Positions 1 to 7,625 of a stretch of 10,919 bases of DNA are shown one piece after another. A program made the position numbers and the translations under genes. The notes under the pieces are model-generated. The model saw only the letters and a list, made by a program, of their open reading frames with translations, was not told the origin of the DNA and made no database searches. Every line of letters starts with the position of its first letter. Position 1 is the stretch's first letter. Location of the stretch: contig SLGN01000286.1 of the NCBI GenBank assembly GCA_007123695.1, positions 1 through 10,919 of the forward strand. The letters run 5' to 3'. The stretch is from Verrucomicrobiales bacterium (GTDB lineage Bacteria; Verrucomicrobiota; Verrucomicrobiia; Verrucomicrobiales; DEV007).

Positions 1-252
1 ATCCCCGCGGCCGAGGCCGCAATGCGCGTTGACCGCCGCGGCCGAGGCCAGCAGCGCCGCCTTTGGCAGGACGACGAATTTCGCAGCCCCCTCCGAGCCC
101 GAGGTCGCGAGGACCACGGCGGAACGCAGGCCGAGCTCGCCTTCGAGGAATTCGCGCAGACCCACCGCATCGGCGGGGCGCTTGGGGTTGAGGCGGATAT
201 CGACCGACTCGGACTCCCAGTAGGCGGCGGAACTCAGTTCAGACGCTTCCAT
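1..252 (-). CDS. menE: O-succinylbenzoate-CoA ligase MenE, N-terminal part (cut by window edge)
   Basis: Only the first 84 residues lie in the window. Residues 47-58 (VLATSGSEGAAK) match the AMP-binding P-loop signature of adenylate-forming (ANL) enzymes, with Thr50, Gly52, Gly55 and Lys58 in register. MenE adenylates o-succinylbenzoate and transfers it to CoA, giving the substrate of MenB. The assignment leans on position: the gene follows menC on the same strand and its ATG (250-252) lies inside the end of menC, a 19-bp overlap in another frame. The P-loop begins at residue 50, against roughly 140 in E. coli MenE, so this would be a short form lacking the usual N-terminal segment. No Shine-Dalgarno is visible, and coupling to menC translation is likely. 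Another ANL ligase cannot be excluded because the rest of the protein is outside the window. Confidence 0.8.
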   Translation of the reverse strand, partial: MEASELSSAAYWESESVDIRLNPKRPADAVGLREFLEGELGLRSAVVLATSGSEGAAKFVVLPKAALLASAAAVNAHCGLGRGD

Positions 253-1169
253 GGCAGCCGCTCGAGGAGGTCGTCGAAGCCCAGGCCGGTGCCGCCGGGC
301 GGGAGAAGGCGCGGCCCGTCGCAGCGGAGCCGCTCGAAGAAGGGATCGTTCTCGAAGCAGCGGTGCGTGAGCAGGCCGCAGGGGAGGAGCCGGTCGTTTC
401 TCCCGCCGGCCGAGGCGACCGAGGCGAAGGCCGCCGCCCACATCTGCCCCACGGCATGGTCCATCGAGGAGGTGACGTAGAAGCGCGTGTCGCGGTTGCA
501 GGCGAAGCCGTAGTGGGCCGGCTTGTAGACGAGGACGTCGCCGCGTCGGAGGCGGCCGGTGTGGTCGCGGTCCACCGCAAGAGGCACGCCGGCCTCGCGC
601 AGATCCATCCAGCCCTCCTCGCTCCAGACCTCGGGATCTTCCACTACATCGACAACCTCGCGTCGCCCCGGTCCGAGGGCCTTCCAAAAATCGAGGAAGG
701 CGCCCCGGGCGAGGGATTCGTTGAAATCGAGGCGGACCCGCAAGCCCGCCCCGCCCCAGGCGTCGATCTGGGCGACGATGCGGGCGAGGTCGGGCGTACC
801 CTTGAGCTTGGCGAGGGAAAAGCCGTCGCTCTTGGCGAAGCCGGGATCGTCTCCCTCGCGCACGAGCCAGTGGCTCTCCGGAACGGGACCGGCGAAGAGC
901 GAGCGGCCCGCCCGCCGCGCCACCCCGTCAAGACGGGCGCATTCGAGGGCGCCGACGAGCAGGGGGTGGTCCGCCTCGCCCCGGGCGAGGCTCGCGAGCA
1001 GCTCGTCGAGGCCGGGATCGCCGAGTTCGGGCCAGGGGTGGAGGCAGCCGAAGCCCTCGCCGACGCGGACGAGGGCCCCGGGATGCCCGGTGCGCGTGCT
1101 GACCGCGTTGAGCGTCCCAGCCGATCGCAGGGCGTAGCGCCAATAATGAATCGGGCCGTCGGTCTTCAT
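234..1169 (-). CDS. menC: o-succinylbenzoate synthase MenC (enolase superfamily)
   Basis: A 311-residue protein that dehydrates SHCHC to o-succinylbenzoate in cytosolic menaquinone synthesis. All expected enolase-superfamily active-site elements are present in order. KLK (Lys121, Lys123) is the first lysine motif, Lys123 being the likely catalytic one. The metal ligands are Asp148 (RLDFN), Glu177 (VVEDP) and Asp200 (AVD), and Lys216 (VYKP) is the second catalytic lysine. A TSSMDH stretch at 233-238 corresponds to the substrate-binding loop near the C-terminus. The length is close to that of the E. coli enzyme (about 320 residues). The ATG at 1169 overlaps the menA TGA as ATGA, so translation is probably coupled. 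A longer frame runs upstream in the same register, but that part is out-of-frame menA sequence. The gene ends inside the start of menE. Confidence 0.9.
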   Translation of the reverse strand: MKTDGPIHYWRYALRSAGTLNAVSTRTGHPGALVRVGEGFGCLHPWPELGDPGLDELLASLARGEADHPLLVGALECARLDGVARRAGRSLFAGPVPESHWLVREGDDPGFAKSDGFSLAKLKGTPDLARIVAQIDAWGGAGLRVRLDFNESLARGAFLDFWKALGPGRREVVDVVEDPEVWSEEGWMDLREAGVPLAVDRDHTGRLRRGDVLVYKPAHYGFACNRDTRFYVTSSMDHAVGQMWAAAFASVASAGGRNDRLLPCGLLTHRCFENDPFFERLRCDGPRLLPPGGTGLGFDDLLERLPWKRLN

Positions 1170-2056
1170 CGCAGCATCGCTCGCAAGGTGGCCGCGACGG
1201 CGAAAAGGAGCAACTGCAATGCGCCGAGGGCGAGGATGCGGTTGTAGACCGGCCCGGGGCGGAAGCGGAAGACGCAGAAGACCACGGCGGCGCCGACCGG
1301 GGCGGGGAGAAAGCCGAGAGCGAGCGCCGCGAGCGACTCGGTTTCGAAAAGACTCCAGAGCAGCACCGGGACGAGGCAGAAGACGAGGATCTCGGTCCGC
1401 GCGAAGGCCTCGCCGAAGCGTGCCGCGAGGGTGCGTTTGCCCGAGAGGCGGTCCTCTTCGGTGTCGCGCAGGTTGTTCACCGCGATGAGGACGCTGGAGT
1501 AGAGTCCGCATTGCAGGCCGAGCCGCAGGATGCCGTCGCCCCATCCGCCCCATTCCCCGGCCTGCACGAAATGGGAGCCTGACACCGCCACAAAACCGAA
1601 GAAAAGGATCACGAAAAGCTCGCCCAGCCCGCGGTAGGCGAGCGGCACCGGGCCGCCGGTGTAGCCGTAGGCGAAAAAGAGCGAGACCGCCCCGATGGCG
1701 ACGACGGGCCAGCCCCGCGCGAGGATCAGGGGGATGGCGAAGAGCGCGGCGGCGAGGCAGACCGCGAGGGCCCCGACGAGGACGGTGCCGGGCCGCAGCA
1801 GCCCCGAGGCCGCGGCCCGCGTCGGGCCAAGCCGCCGCTGCGTGTCGGCGCCCTTGAGATGGTCGATGGCGTCGTTGAAGAAATTCGTCGCGATCTGGAT
1901 GCAGAGGCAGCTCAGCAGGGTGAACCAGAACAGGAGCCACGAACCCGTCAGCGGATTTCCATCGGCCAGCGTCGGCATCGAGCCGACCCAGACCGGGACG
2001 ACCGCCGCCGGCAAGGTCTTCGGCCGGGCCGCAAGGATCCAGGGCACGACGTTCAT
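1166..2056 (-). CDS. menA: 1,4-dihydroxy-2-naphthoate polyprenyltransferase MenA (UbiA family)
   Basis: A 296-residue integral membrane prenyltransferase that attaches the polyprenyl tail to dihydroxynaphthoate, giving demethylmenaquinone. The N-terminal [11 protein letters not shown] (9-19) is typical of MenA. The first Asp-rich motif is at 61-71 (Asn61, Asp62, Asp65, Asp71) and is followed by RLGPTRA (75-81), as in E. coli MenA. The second motif is [20 protein letters not shown] at 194-213. These bind the magnesium-prenyl diphosphate. About eight or nine hydrophobic segments are spread along the chain. The gene starts 27 bp after menB and overlaps menC by 4 bp, so it is the second gene of the men operon. 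No clear ribosome binding site precedes the ATG. The motif set favours MenA over UbiA, and the neighbours agree. Confidence 0.93.
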   Translation of the reverse strand: MNVVPWILAARPKTLPAAVVPVWVGSMPTLADGNPLTGSWLLFWFTLLSCLCIQIATNFFNDAIDHLKGADTQRRLGPTRAAASGLLRPGTVLVGALAVCLAAALFAIPLILARGWPVVAIGAVSLFFAYGYTGGPVPLAYRGLGELFVILFFGFVAVSGSHFVQAGEWGGWGDGILRLGLQCGLYSSVLIAVNNLRDTEEDRLSGKRTLAARFGEAFARTEILVFCLVPVLLWSLFETESLAALALGFLPAPVGAAVVFCVFRFRPGPVYNRILALGALQLLLFAVAATLRAMLR

Positions 2057-2083
2057 GGCTCGGTCAGGGGCACCGCTGCCGAC

Positions 2084-2902
2084 CTAGGGCACGCGGGGGA
2101 ACTTGGAGAAGTCGGGCTTCCGTTTTTCGACGAAGGCGTTGCGGCCTTCCTGCGCCTCCTCGGACATGTAGTAGAGGAGGGTGGCATTCCCGGCGAGGTC
2201 GAGCAGGCCCATCTGGCCGTCGCAGTCGGCGTTGAGGGCGGTCTTGAGGCAGCGCAGGGCGAGCGGCGAATGGGCGAGGATCTCGCGGCACCACTGCACC
2301 GTCTCCTCCTCGAGCCGCTCCAGGGGGACGACGGTGTTGACCAGCCCCATCTCGAGGGCTTGTTGCGCGTCGTACTGGCGGCAGAGATACCAGATCTCGC
2401 GCGCCTTCTTCTGCCCCACGATGCGGGCGAGGTAGCTGGAGCCGAGTCCGCCGTCGAAGGAGCCGACCTTCGGACCGGTCTGGCCGAAGCGCGCGTTCTC
2501 CGCCGCGATGGTGAGGTCGCAGACGACGTGGAGGACGTGGCCCCCGCCGATGGCGTAGCCGGCCACCATCGCGATGACCGGCTTCGGCAGCGAGCGGATC
2601 TTCTTCTGCACGTCGAGGATGTTGAGCCGGGGCACCCCGTCGCTGCCGACGTAGCCGGCGTCGCCGCGCACCTTCTGGTCGCCGCCCGAGCAGAAGGCCA
2701 GCTCGCCCTCGCCCGTGAGGATGACGACGCCCACCTTGGGATCCTCGTGGGCCAGCTCGAAGGCGGCCAGCATCTCCCGGACGGTGAGGGGGCGGAAGGC
2801 GTTGCGCACCTCGGGACGGTTGATCGTGATCTTGGCGATCTGACCGTCCTCCGAGGTCTCGTAGCGGAGGTCTTCGAAGTCGTGGGCGGGTATCCAGTTC
2901 AT
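2084..2902 (-). CDS. menB: 1,4-dihydroxy-2-naphthoyl-CoA synthase MenB (type I)
   Basis: A 272-residue crotonase-fold enzyme that cyclises o-succinylbenzoyl-CoA to 1,4-dihydroxy-2-naphthoyl-CoA. It is very like E. coli MenB. Motifs are [10 protein letters not shown] (71-80), AGYAIGGGH (114-122), [14 protein letters not shown] (139-152), [10 protein letters not shown] (162-171) and a near-identical C-terminus with [14 protein letters not shown] (255-268). Gln141, Gly143 and Trp171 correspond to E. coli Gln154, Gly156 and Trp184, the bicarbonate-binding residues, with a constant offset of 13. This places it in the type I, bicarbonate-dependent class. Asp150, Ser148 and Tyr245 line up with other E. 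coli active-site residues. The start [14 protein letters not shown] fits the family. The frame stays open far upstream, but that stretch is antisense to the DUF1552 gene. It is the promoter-proximal gene of the men operon. A TTGACG -35-like hexamer lies at 2940-2935, with no good -10. Confidence 0.96.
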   Translation of the reverse strand: MNWIPAHDFEDLRYETSEDGQIAKITINRPEVRNAFRPLTVREMLAAFELAHEDPKVGVVILTGEGELAFCSGGDQKVRGDAGYVGSDGVPRLNILDVQKKIRSLPKPVIAMVAGYAIGGGHVLHVVCDLTIAAENARFGQTGPKVGSFDGGLGSSYLARIVGQKKAREIWYLCRQYDAQQALEMGLVNTVVPLERLEEETVQWCREILAHSPLALRCLKTALNADCDGQMGLLDLAGNATLLYYMSEEAQEGRNAFVEKRKPDFSKFPRVP

Positions 2903-2988
2903 GTTTGCCTGAGGGTGTTTCCGAAGCGAGGTTACGTCAACGGGGATTTGCGGGGCGGAACCCTTCGCACGCAGACCGTTCACGACAT

Positions 2989-3003
2989 CGTTTGCCGCAA
3001 ACG
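2989..3003. promoter_or_regulatory. 15-bp palindrome in the menB / DUF1552 intergenic region, possible operator
   Basis: CGTTTGC-C-GCAAACG is a perfect inverted repeat with 7-bp arms around a single central base. It lies in the 186-bp region between the divergent menB and DUF1552 genes, about 86 bp from the menB start and 85 bp from the chosen DUF1552 start. Symmetry, size and location fit a dimeric repressor site, and the GCAAACG half-site resembles those read by LacI/PurR-type regulators. The regulator is not in the window. Chance occurrence in GC-rich DNA is possible. Confidence 0.35.
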
Positions 3004-3088
3004 CGCGGTGGAAAAGGCGTTGAAGAAGGGCGAATCGGGCCGTTTCTTGCTGATGAACGGTTTCTCGAATCCCAGACTCCTCACTCCC

Positions 3089-4405
3089 ATGGTCACTCGC
3101 AGACAATCTCTTCAGACCATTCTCTCCGGCTTCGGCGCCGCGATTGGTTCCTCCGCCCTGCCGGGCCTCACCCAGGCGTCCGCCTCGTCGGGCGGTCCGA
3201 AGCGGATCATCTTTTTCCTGCAGAACCAAGGCTTCGAACCGAAGACCTGCATCCCTGCGGGCATGTCCGCGAGCGCCTCCCTCGCCAAGGCGAAGCTGCC
3301 CGAGCCGATCCAGGCGCTCGAGCCCTTCAAGGAACGGCTCCACATCATCAACGGCCTGCACGGTCTCCACACGAGTCCCTCGCACAGCGCCTTCTTCGGC
3401 GCCCTCGGCGGCTACCGGGGCAGCGACGGCGTGCCTCCCAGCGCCCCCACGATCGATTACGAGCTGAGCCAGGTTTTGCCCGAGACCCTGCTGCCCCATC
3501 TCTGCATCGGCATGGATTCGCTCGACAACATGCGCTCGAAGCCCACCGTGGCGAACCTCTCGGCGAGCGGCGCGGGCCAGCCCATCTTCATGCACTCGGA
3601 CCCGAACTTCCTCTACCAGATGCTCTACGGCGGCATCTCCGAGGGGTCCATCCGCAGCCAGCACGAGGCACGCTCCGCCATGTTCGACCGGATCGAGTCG
3701 CTCGCCGCCTCCAAGGGAAGCTCCCTGCCCGAGGCCGACCGTCCGCGCTACGGGCAGTATGTGTCCGGCTTCCAGGACATCAACGGTCTCCGCGAGCGCC
3801 TCGGTTCCGTCTCCGACCACCTTCGCAAATTCGCTCCCTCCGTCGACGGGCGCTACACGAACCCGGAATTCGAGACCGACTGGCACGACGTGCTCCTCGA
3901 CCTCGGCGTTTCCGCGCTCAAGTCGGGAATCACCAGCGTGCTGACGCTCGGCTCCGGTCGCGGGGAAATCTTCGGCTCGTGGAAAGGCGTCGGCGTCGAG
4001 GAGCAAGGCCACAACCTCGGGCACATGCCGCAGGCGGACAACCCGATCTGGATCAAGATCCGCCAGTACAACACCCGCATGCTGGTGAAGCTGATGGAGG
4101 AACTCGAGAGCGTTCCCGAAGGCAGCGGCACGATGATGGACAACACCCTGATCGTCTACACGAGCAACAACGCCGACAAGCAGCACACCAACGGCGCCAC
4201 CTGGCCGGTGATGCTGCTCGGCAACTGCAACGGCGCCTTCAAATCGGGCCGCTTCACCCAGCTCGACGGCACCCGGCCCATCAACGCGCTCTACGCGACG
4301 CTCCTCAAGTCCGTCGGCGTCAATCGCGATCGCTACAACATGAGCGAGAAGATGGCGCAGAAGTTCGACTCCGGCAGCGGTCCCCTTCGCGAAATCCTTG
4401 CATGA
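3089..4405 (+). CDS. DUF1552 family exported protein
   Basis: With the ATG at 3089 this is a 438-residue protein of the DUF1552 family, common in Planctomycetota and Verrucomicrobiota; its biochemical role is not established. The N-terminus has TRRQSL (3-8) followed by a weakly hydrophobic stretch to about residue 31 ending ASA, which resembles a Tat signal. I therefore prefer this start over the in-frame ATG at 3053, although neither has a Shine-Dalgarno. Recognisable family features are [11 protein letters not shown] (38-48), [14 protein letters not shown] (77-90), the His-containing [11 protein letters not shown] (98-108) and TIDYELSQ (121-128). Further on are HNLGHMPQ and [12 protein letters not shown]; the latter resembles the late motif of DUF1501/sulfatase-like folds. 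Its stop overlaps the start of the haem-c protein gene (ATGA at 4402-4405). This pairing is the usual arrangement and suggests the two products work together outside the cytoplasm. Confidence 0.88.
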   Translation: MVTRRQSLQTILSGFGAAIGSSALPGLTQASASSGGPKRIIFFLQNQGFEPKTCIPAGMSASASLAKAKLPEPIQALEPFKERLHIINGLHGLHTSPSHSAFFGALGGYRGSDGVPPSAPTIDYELSQVLPETLLPHLCIGMDSLDNMRSKPTVANLSASGAGQPIFMHSDPNFLYQMLYGGISEGSIRSQHEARSAMFDRIESLAASKGSSLPEADRPRYGQYVSGFQDINGLRERLGSVSDHLRKFAPSVDGRYTNPEFETDWHDVLLDLGVSALKSGITSVLTLGSGRGEIFGSWKGVGVEEQGHNLGHMPQADNPIWIKIRQYNTRMLVKLMEELESVPEGSGTMMDNTLIVYTSNNADKQHTNGATWPVMLLGNCNGAFKSGRFTQLDGTRPINALYATLLKSVGVNRDRYNMSEKMAQKFDSGSGPLREILA

Positions 4406-6984
4406 ACCGGCGGACTGCCGCCCATCCCGCAGCGCTCCTCGCTGCTCTCGCCCTCTCCGCCGCGGCCGCGACGCCGCTGCGGGCCGACGGTCCCTATGTG
4501 CCCGGACATCCCGTCGGCGGCAGCTTCGAGAATCTCGCCCTGCCTTTCCTCGAAAAGCACTGCTACGAGTGCCACGACGACCTCACCGCCGAAGCCGATC
4601 TGAACCTGTTCGACCTCGGGCCGGTCGACGAGACCAACGCCGCCGTTTGGAAATCGGTCTGGGCGCAAGTCGCGCTCGAAGAAATGCCTCCGAAGAAGAA
4701 GGCGAGCCCCGAAACCGTCGAGCGGCTGCGCTTCACCGACTGGGTCGTCGGCGAACTGGAGAGCGCCATGGCCGACAAGGGTGGCTTCGACGCCCACCGC
4801 GATCCGGCGAAAGGGAACTTCGTCAGCCACGATCTGCTTTTCGGTTCCCTGCCCGAGGGGGTAGAACTCGTCCCCGCATCCTCTCCTGCCCGCCTCTGGC
4901 GGATCACGCCGCAGGAACACATCACCCGGCTCAACGAGCTGATCAACGCCGAGCCGCCCTTCGATCCGGAGAGGCCCGGCCTGCGTGCCCACGGCGACGA
5001 GGTCCCCACCAACCACGGCGGCGAGCTGAAGCTCTACTTCGGCACCGACCGCATCCTCAGGGTGCAGGGCGGCACGGTCGCCTACGCCACCGCCGTGAAG
5101 AGCGTGCCCGCCGTCCTCTCCTCGGGTCGCAAGCACGGTTTCTCCAACTACCCCCACTTCCACACCGTCAACAGCGCCGAGGCCACCCAGATTCTGGGCA
5201 AGGCCGAAGACATCCTGCGCTACATGGCCTACGGCCCGCTCAGCATCGCCATTCCCGAGCAGATCACCGACGACCCGGACTCCTACAAATTCGTCGGCGA
5301 CATGCGCGGCCTGCCCACCTCCATCGTCTACAGCACCAAGAAAGTCCGCCCCGTCACGCCTCTCATCGAATTGATGGAGCAGCCCGAAATCAGCGACGAA
5401 CGCCTCCGAAAAGCGGTGGACTTCCTCTTCGAGGCCGTCGTCTTCCGCCCGCCGACCGCCGAGGAATCCGACGACTACCTTGGCATCGTGAAGGACTCCG
5501 TCGAAAAAATCGGCAAGGAGGACGGCGTCTTCCTCGGGCTCTCGGCCATCTTCCTCGACCGCGACGCCCTTTTCCGGCCCGAACTCGCCGAGACCGGCGA
5601 GCCCGACGAGCACGGCCGCGTCATGCTGCAAGACTGGGAGCTGGGACTCGCCGTGAACCATGCCCTGCGCTACCTCAGGCCGGACGAAACCCTGCGCGAA
5701 GCCATCCTGCAAGGACGCATGCGCACCCGCGAGGACGTCGAGCGGGAGATCGTCCGGATGCTCGAGGACGACAGCATCCGCAAGCCCCGCCTGCTACGCT
5801 TCTTCCGCGAATATTTCAACCACGACATCGCGGGCTACATCTGCAAGGACACCCGCGCCCTCGCCAGCACGGGAGCGCCGAGCCGGGAGTCCGCCCATTT
5901 CCGCGCCATGTTCGACGGCATGGCAAGCACCGACCGGCTCATCGAGATGATCCTCGAAAACGACCACGACGTCCTCAAGGAACTTCTCACCACCGAGCAG
6001 GTCGTGGCCACCGAGGCCGACCGGATCTACTTCGGCAGAGAACTCCAGCCGGAGGAAAAGGCCACCGCCGAAAACGCCAAGCGCGAAGCGACCAAGGAGC
6101 TCGAGGCGAAGCTCGCCGCCGCGCAAAAGAAACTGGAAGAAGAGATCGCCGAACTGGAGGCCACCCTGGCCGAAGATCCCGAAGACTCCAACGCCCGCAA
6201 AAGGCTCCAGCAAAGGCAGCGCGATCTCGACGCGCAAAAGCGGCGTGCCGCAACCGAAAGAAGGGAACTGCGCGACGGCTTCCTCACCGGTGTGGAGAAG
6301 GCGACGCTGGAAGGCCCCGAAACCCACGCCCGCGCCAGCCGCCCCACCTTCGGCCGCGAGTCCATGGCACCGGAGCGCATCCTCGCCACCGCCCCCGAAG
6401 GCCAGCGGCTCGGCATTCTCACCCACCCCAGCTGGCTCGTCTCGCACTCCGACGCAATGGACAACCACGCCATCCACCGGGGCATCTGGATCCGCGAGCG
6501 GCTCCTCGGCGGAGGCATTCCCGACGTGCCCATCACCGTCGATGCCATGCTGCCCGACGAACCCGACACGAGCCTGCGCCAGCGCATGCGCGTCACCCGC
6601 GAGAAGTACTGCTGGAGCTGCCACCAGAAGATGGACCCCCTCGGCCTGCCCTTCGAAATCTACAACCACGCCGGCCTCTACCGCACCCACGAGCTGGGCG
6701 AGCCGGTCGATGCCAGCGGCGAGATCATCGCGTCCGGCGACCCCGCGCTCGACGGCCCGGTCGAGAACGCCCTCGAAATGATCCAGCGGCTCGCCGCGAG
6801 CGAGCGTGTCGAGCAGGTCTTCGTGCGTCACTCCTTCCGCTTTTGGATGGGCCGCAACGAAACCCTCAACGACGCCCCCATCCTCCAGGCCGCCCACCGG
6901 GCCTACCGCGACAACGGCGGCAGCATGAAGGCGCTGATCGTTTCGCTCGTCACTTCCGACGCCTTCCTCTACCGAACGAGATAG
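4402..6984 (+). CDS. secreted DUF1587/1595/1592/1588/1585 protein with two CxxCH haem-c motifs
   Basis: An 860-residue planctomycete-type cytochrome protein. Residues 1-28 form a Sec signal peptide (MNRR, then an Ala/Leu-rich core). An N-terminal cytochrome-like segment has CYECH (54-58) and MPP at 95-97, where Met95 could be the distal haem ligand. A DUF1587-like segment follows near 170-190 ([14 protein letters not shown]), then DUF1595 at about 335-395 (RPPTAEE from residue 349, ending LFRPEL) and DUF1592 at about 400-500. DUF1588 spans about 530-715 ([21 protein letters not shown]). A second haem motif, CWSCH, is at 737-741 in [10 protein letters not shown] context, and DUF1585 forms the last 75 or so residues. 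An unusual charged coiled coil of about 70 residues (556-625) interrupts the DUF1588 region. Function in this family is unknown; electron transfer linked to extracellular substrate breakdown has been suggested. The gene overlaps DUF1552 by 4 bp. Confidence 0.9.
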   Translation: MNRRTAAHPAALLAALALSAAAATPLRADGPYVPGHPVGGSFENLALPFLEKHCYECHDDLTAEADLNLFDLGPVDETNAAVWKSVWAQVALEEMPPKKKASPETVERLRFTDWVVGELESAMADKGGFDAHRDPAKGNFVSHDLLFGSLPEGVELVPASSPARLWRITPQEHITRLNELINAEPPFDPERPGLRAHGDEVPTNHGGELKLYFGTDRILRVQGGTVAYATAVKSVPAVLSSGRKHGFSNYPHFHTVNSAEATQILGKAEDILRYMAYGPLSIAIPEQITDDPDSYKFVGDMRGLPTSIVYSTKKVRPVTPLIELMEQPEISDERLRKAVDFLFEAVVFRPPTAEESDDYLGIVKDSVEKIGKEDGVFLGLSAIFLDRDALFRPELAETGEPDEHGRVMLQDWELGLAVNHALRYLRPDETLREAILQGRMRTREDVEREIVRMLEDDSIRKPRLLRFFREYFNHDIAGYICKDTRALASTGAPSRESAHFRAMFDGMASTDRLIEMILENDHDVLKELLTTEQVVATEADRIYFGRELQPEEKATAENAKREATKELEAKLAAAQKKLEEEIAELEATLAEDPEDSNARKRLQQRQRDLDAQKRRAATERRELRDGFLTGVEKATLEGPETHARASRPTFGRESMAPERILATAPEGQRLGILTHPSWLVSHSDAMDNHAIHRGIWIRERLLGGGIPDVPITVDAMLPDEPDTSLRQRMRVTREKYCWSCHQKMDPLGLPFEIYNHAGLYRTHELGEPVDASGEIIASGDPALDGPVENALEMIQRLAASERVEQVFVRHSFRFWMGRNETLNDAPILQAAHRAYRDNGGSMKALIVSLVTSDAFLYRTR
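6068..6276 (+). other. coiled-coil insert within the haem-c protein
   Basis: Residues about 556-625 of the DUF1592-type protein are almost entirely Ala, Glu, Lys, Arg, Leu and Gln, with leucines at heptad-like spacing (for example [19 protein letters not shown]). A short break at EDPEDSN separates two helical stretches, which suggests an antiparallel hairpin. It lies just after the [10 protein letters not shown] segment, where ordinary family members continue with a short DUF1588 loop. Confidence 0.75.
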
Positions 6985-6992
6985 CTGCACCG

Positions 6993-7625
6993 ATGCCCCA
7001 CACCGGCCAAGCCGCCTCCCTCCTCCTTGCCTTTGCCCTCGCCCTTCTTCCAGCCGTCGGCGCAGAGGATCCCGCCGCAGCGCCCTTCGATCGGGAGACC
7101 ATCGTCTTCATCGGCAGCTCCAGCATCGCCTTCTGGAAATCGCTGCCCAAGGACTTTCCCGAGATGAAGACCCTCAATCTCGGCAAGCCGGGCACGACCT
7201 ATTCCCACCTCGTGCCGCGTGCCGCCGAGTGGGCCGCCCGCTACCCGGCGAAGCGCTACGTCATCTACTCCGGCGACAACGACGTGGCGTGGCTGCGGAA
7301 GCCGGAAAAAGTGGCCCGCCAATTCCGCGAAGTGGCCCTCGCCCTCAAGGCCGGCATTCCCGATGTCCGCGTCTACGTCATCTCGATCAAGCCGAACCGC
7401 GCCCTCGCCCGGAGAATGCGAGTCGGAGCTGCGCGCCGGGCGAACGAACTGCTCGAATCCGAAGCCGAGGCCCTCGGATTTGCCACCTACGTCGACATCC
7501 ACGCAAACATGCTGCGCGAGGACGGCACCCCCAGGCGCGAGCTTTTCTCGATCGACGGCATCCACATGAACCGCGATGGCTACCGCGTCTGGGCCAAGAG
7601 CTTGCGCTCGCTCCTCGGGCCCTAG
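6993..7625 (+). CDS. secreted SGNH/GDSL-family hydrolase
   Basis: A 210-residue protein with a Sec signal peptide at about 1-24 (hydrophobic core LLLAFALALLPAVGA). The SGNH blocks are all visible. Block I is FIGSSSIAFW (39-48) with Ser43 as the likely nucleophile. Block II is NLGKPGTTY (62-70) with Gly67 as the probable oxyanion residue. Block III is SGDNDV (93-98) with Asn96. Block V is SIDGIHMNRDGY (186-197) with Asp188 and His191. Block I reads GSSS instead of GDSL, as in the PAF-acetylhydrolase/rhamnogalacturonan-acetylesterase-like branch. It probably hydrolyses an ester, perhaps removing acetyl groups from a glycan, in the periplasm; the substrate cannot be read from the sequence. It starts 8 bp after the haem-c gene, so it is probably the third gene of that operon. 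Its TAG stop shares a CTAG with the convergent photolyase-like gene. Confidence 0.87.
   Translation: MPHTGQAASLLLAFALALLPAVGAEDPAAAPFDRETIVFIGSSSIAFWKSLPKDFPEMKTLNLGKPGTTYSHLVPRAAEWAARYPAKRYVIYSGDNDVAWLRKPEKVARQFREVALALKAGIPDVRVYVISIKPNRALARRMRVGAARRANELLESEAEALGFATYVDIHANMLREDGTPRRELFSIDGIHMNRDGYRVWAKSLRSLLGP

Noticed and set aside
5..49. Two copies of CCGCGGCCGAGGCC at 5-18 and 36-49
   Set aside because: Both are inside menE in different frames and are made of common GC-rich codons; probably coincidence.
363..1247. Open plus-strand frame of nearly 300 codons opposite menC
   Set aside because: menC has all catalytic residues on the minus strand, and the plus-strand translation has no motif and an antisense-type composition.
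1859..3052. Open plus-strand frame extending the DUF1552 gene far upstream
   Set aside because: It lies antisense to menB and menA. The export signal and DUF1552 similarity begin only after 3053-3089.
2903..4186. Long open frame on the minus strand upstream of and in frame with menB, opposite the DUF1552 gene
   Set aside because: It crosses the intergenic region and runs antisense to a well-supported DUF1552 gene. The translation shows no family motifs, and MenB homology begins at 2902. It reflects the lack of stops in high-GC DNA.
5794..6990. Open frame of almost 400 codons on the minus strand within the haem-c protein gene
   Set aside because: It is antisense to a gene with clear domains and motifs, with Val/Gly/Glu-rich composition and no recognisable family. 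It is a shadow frame.
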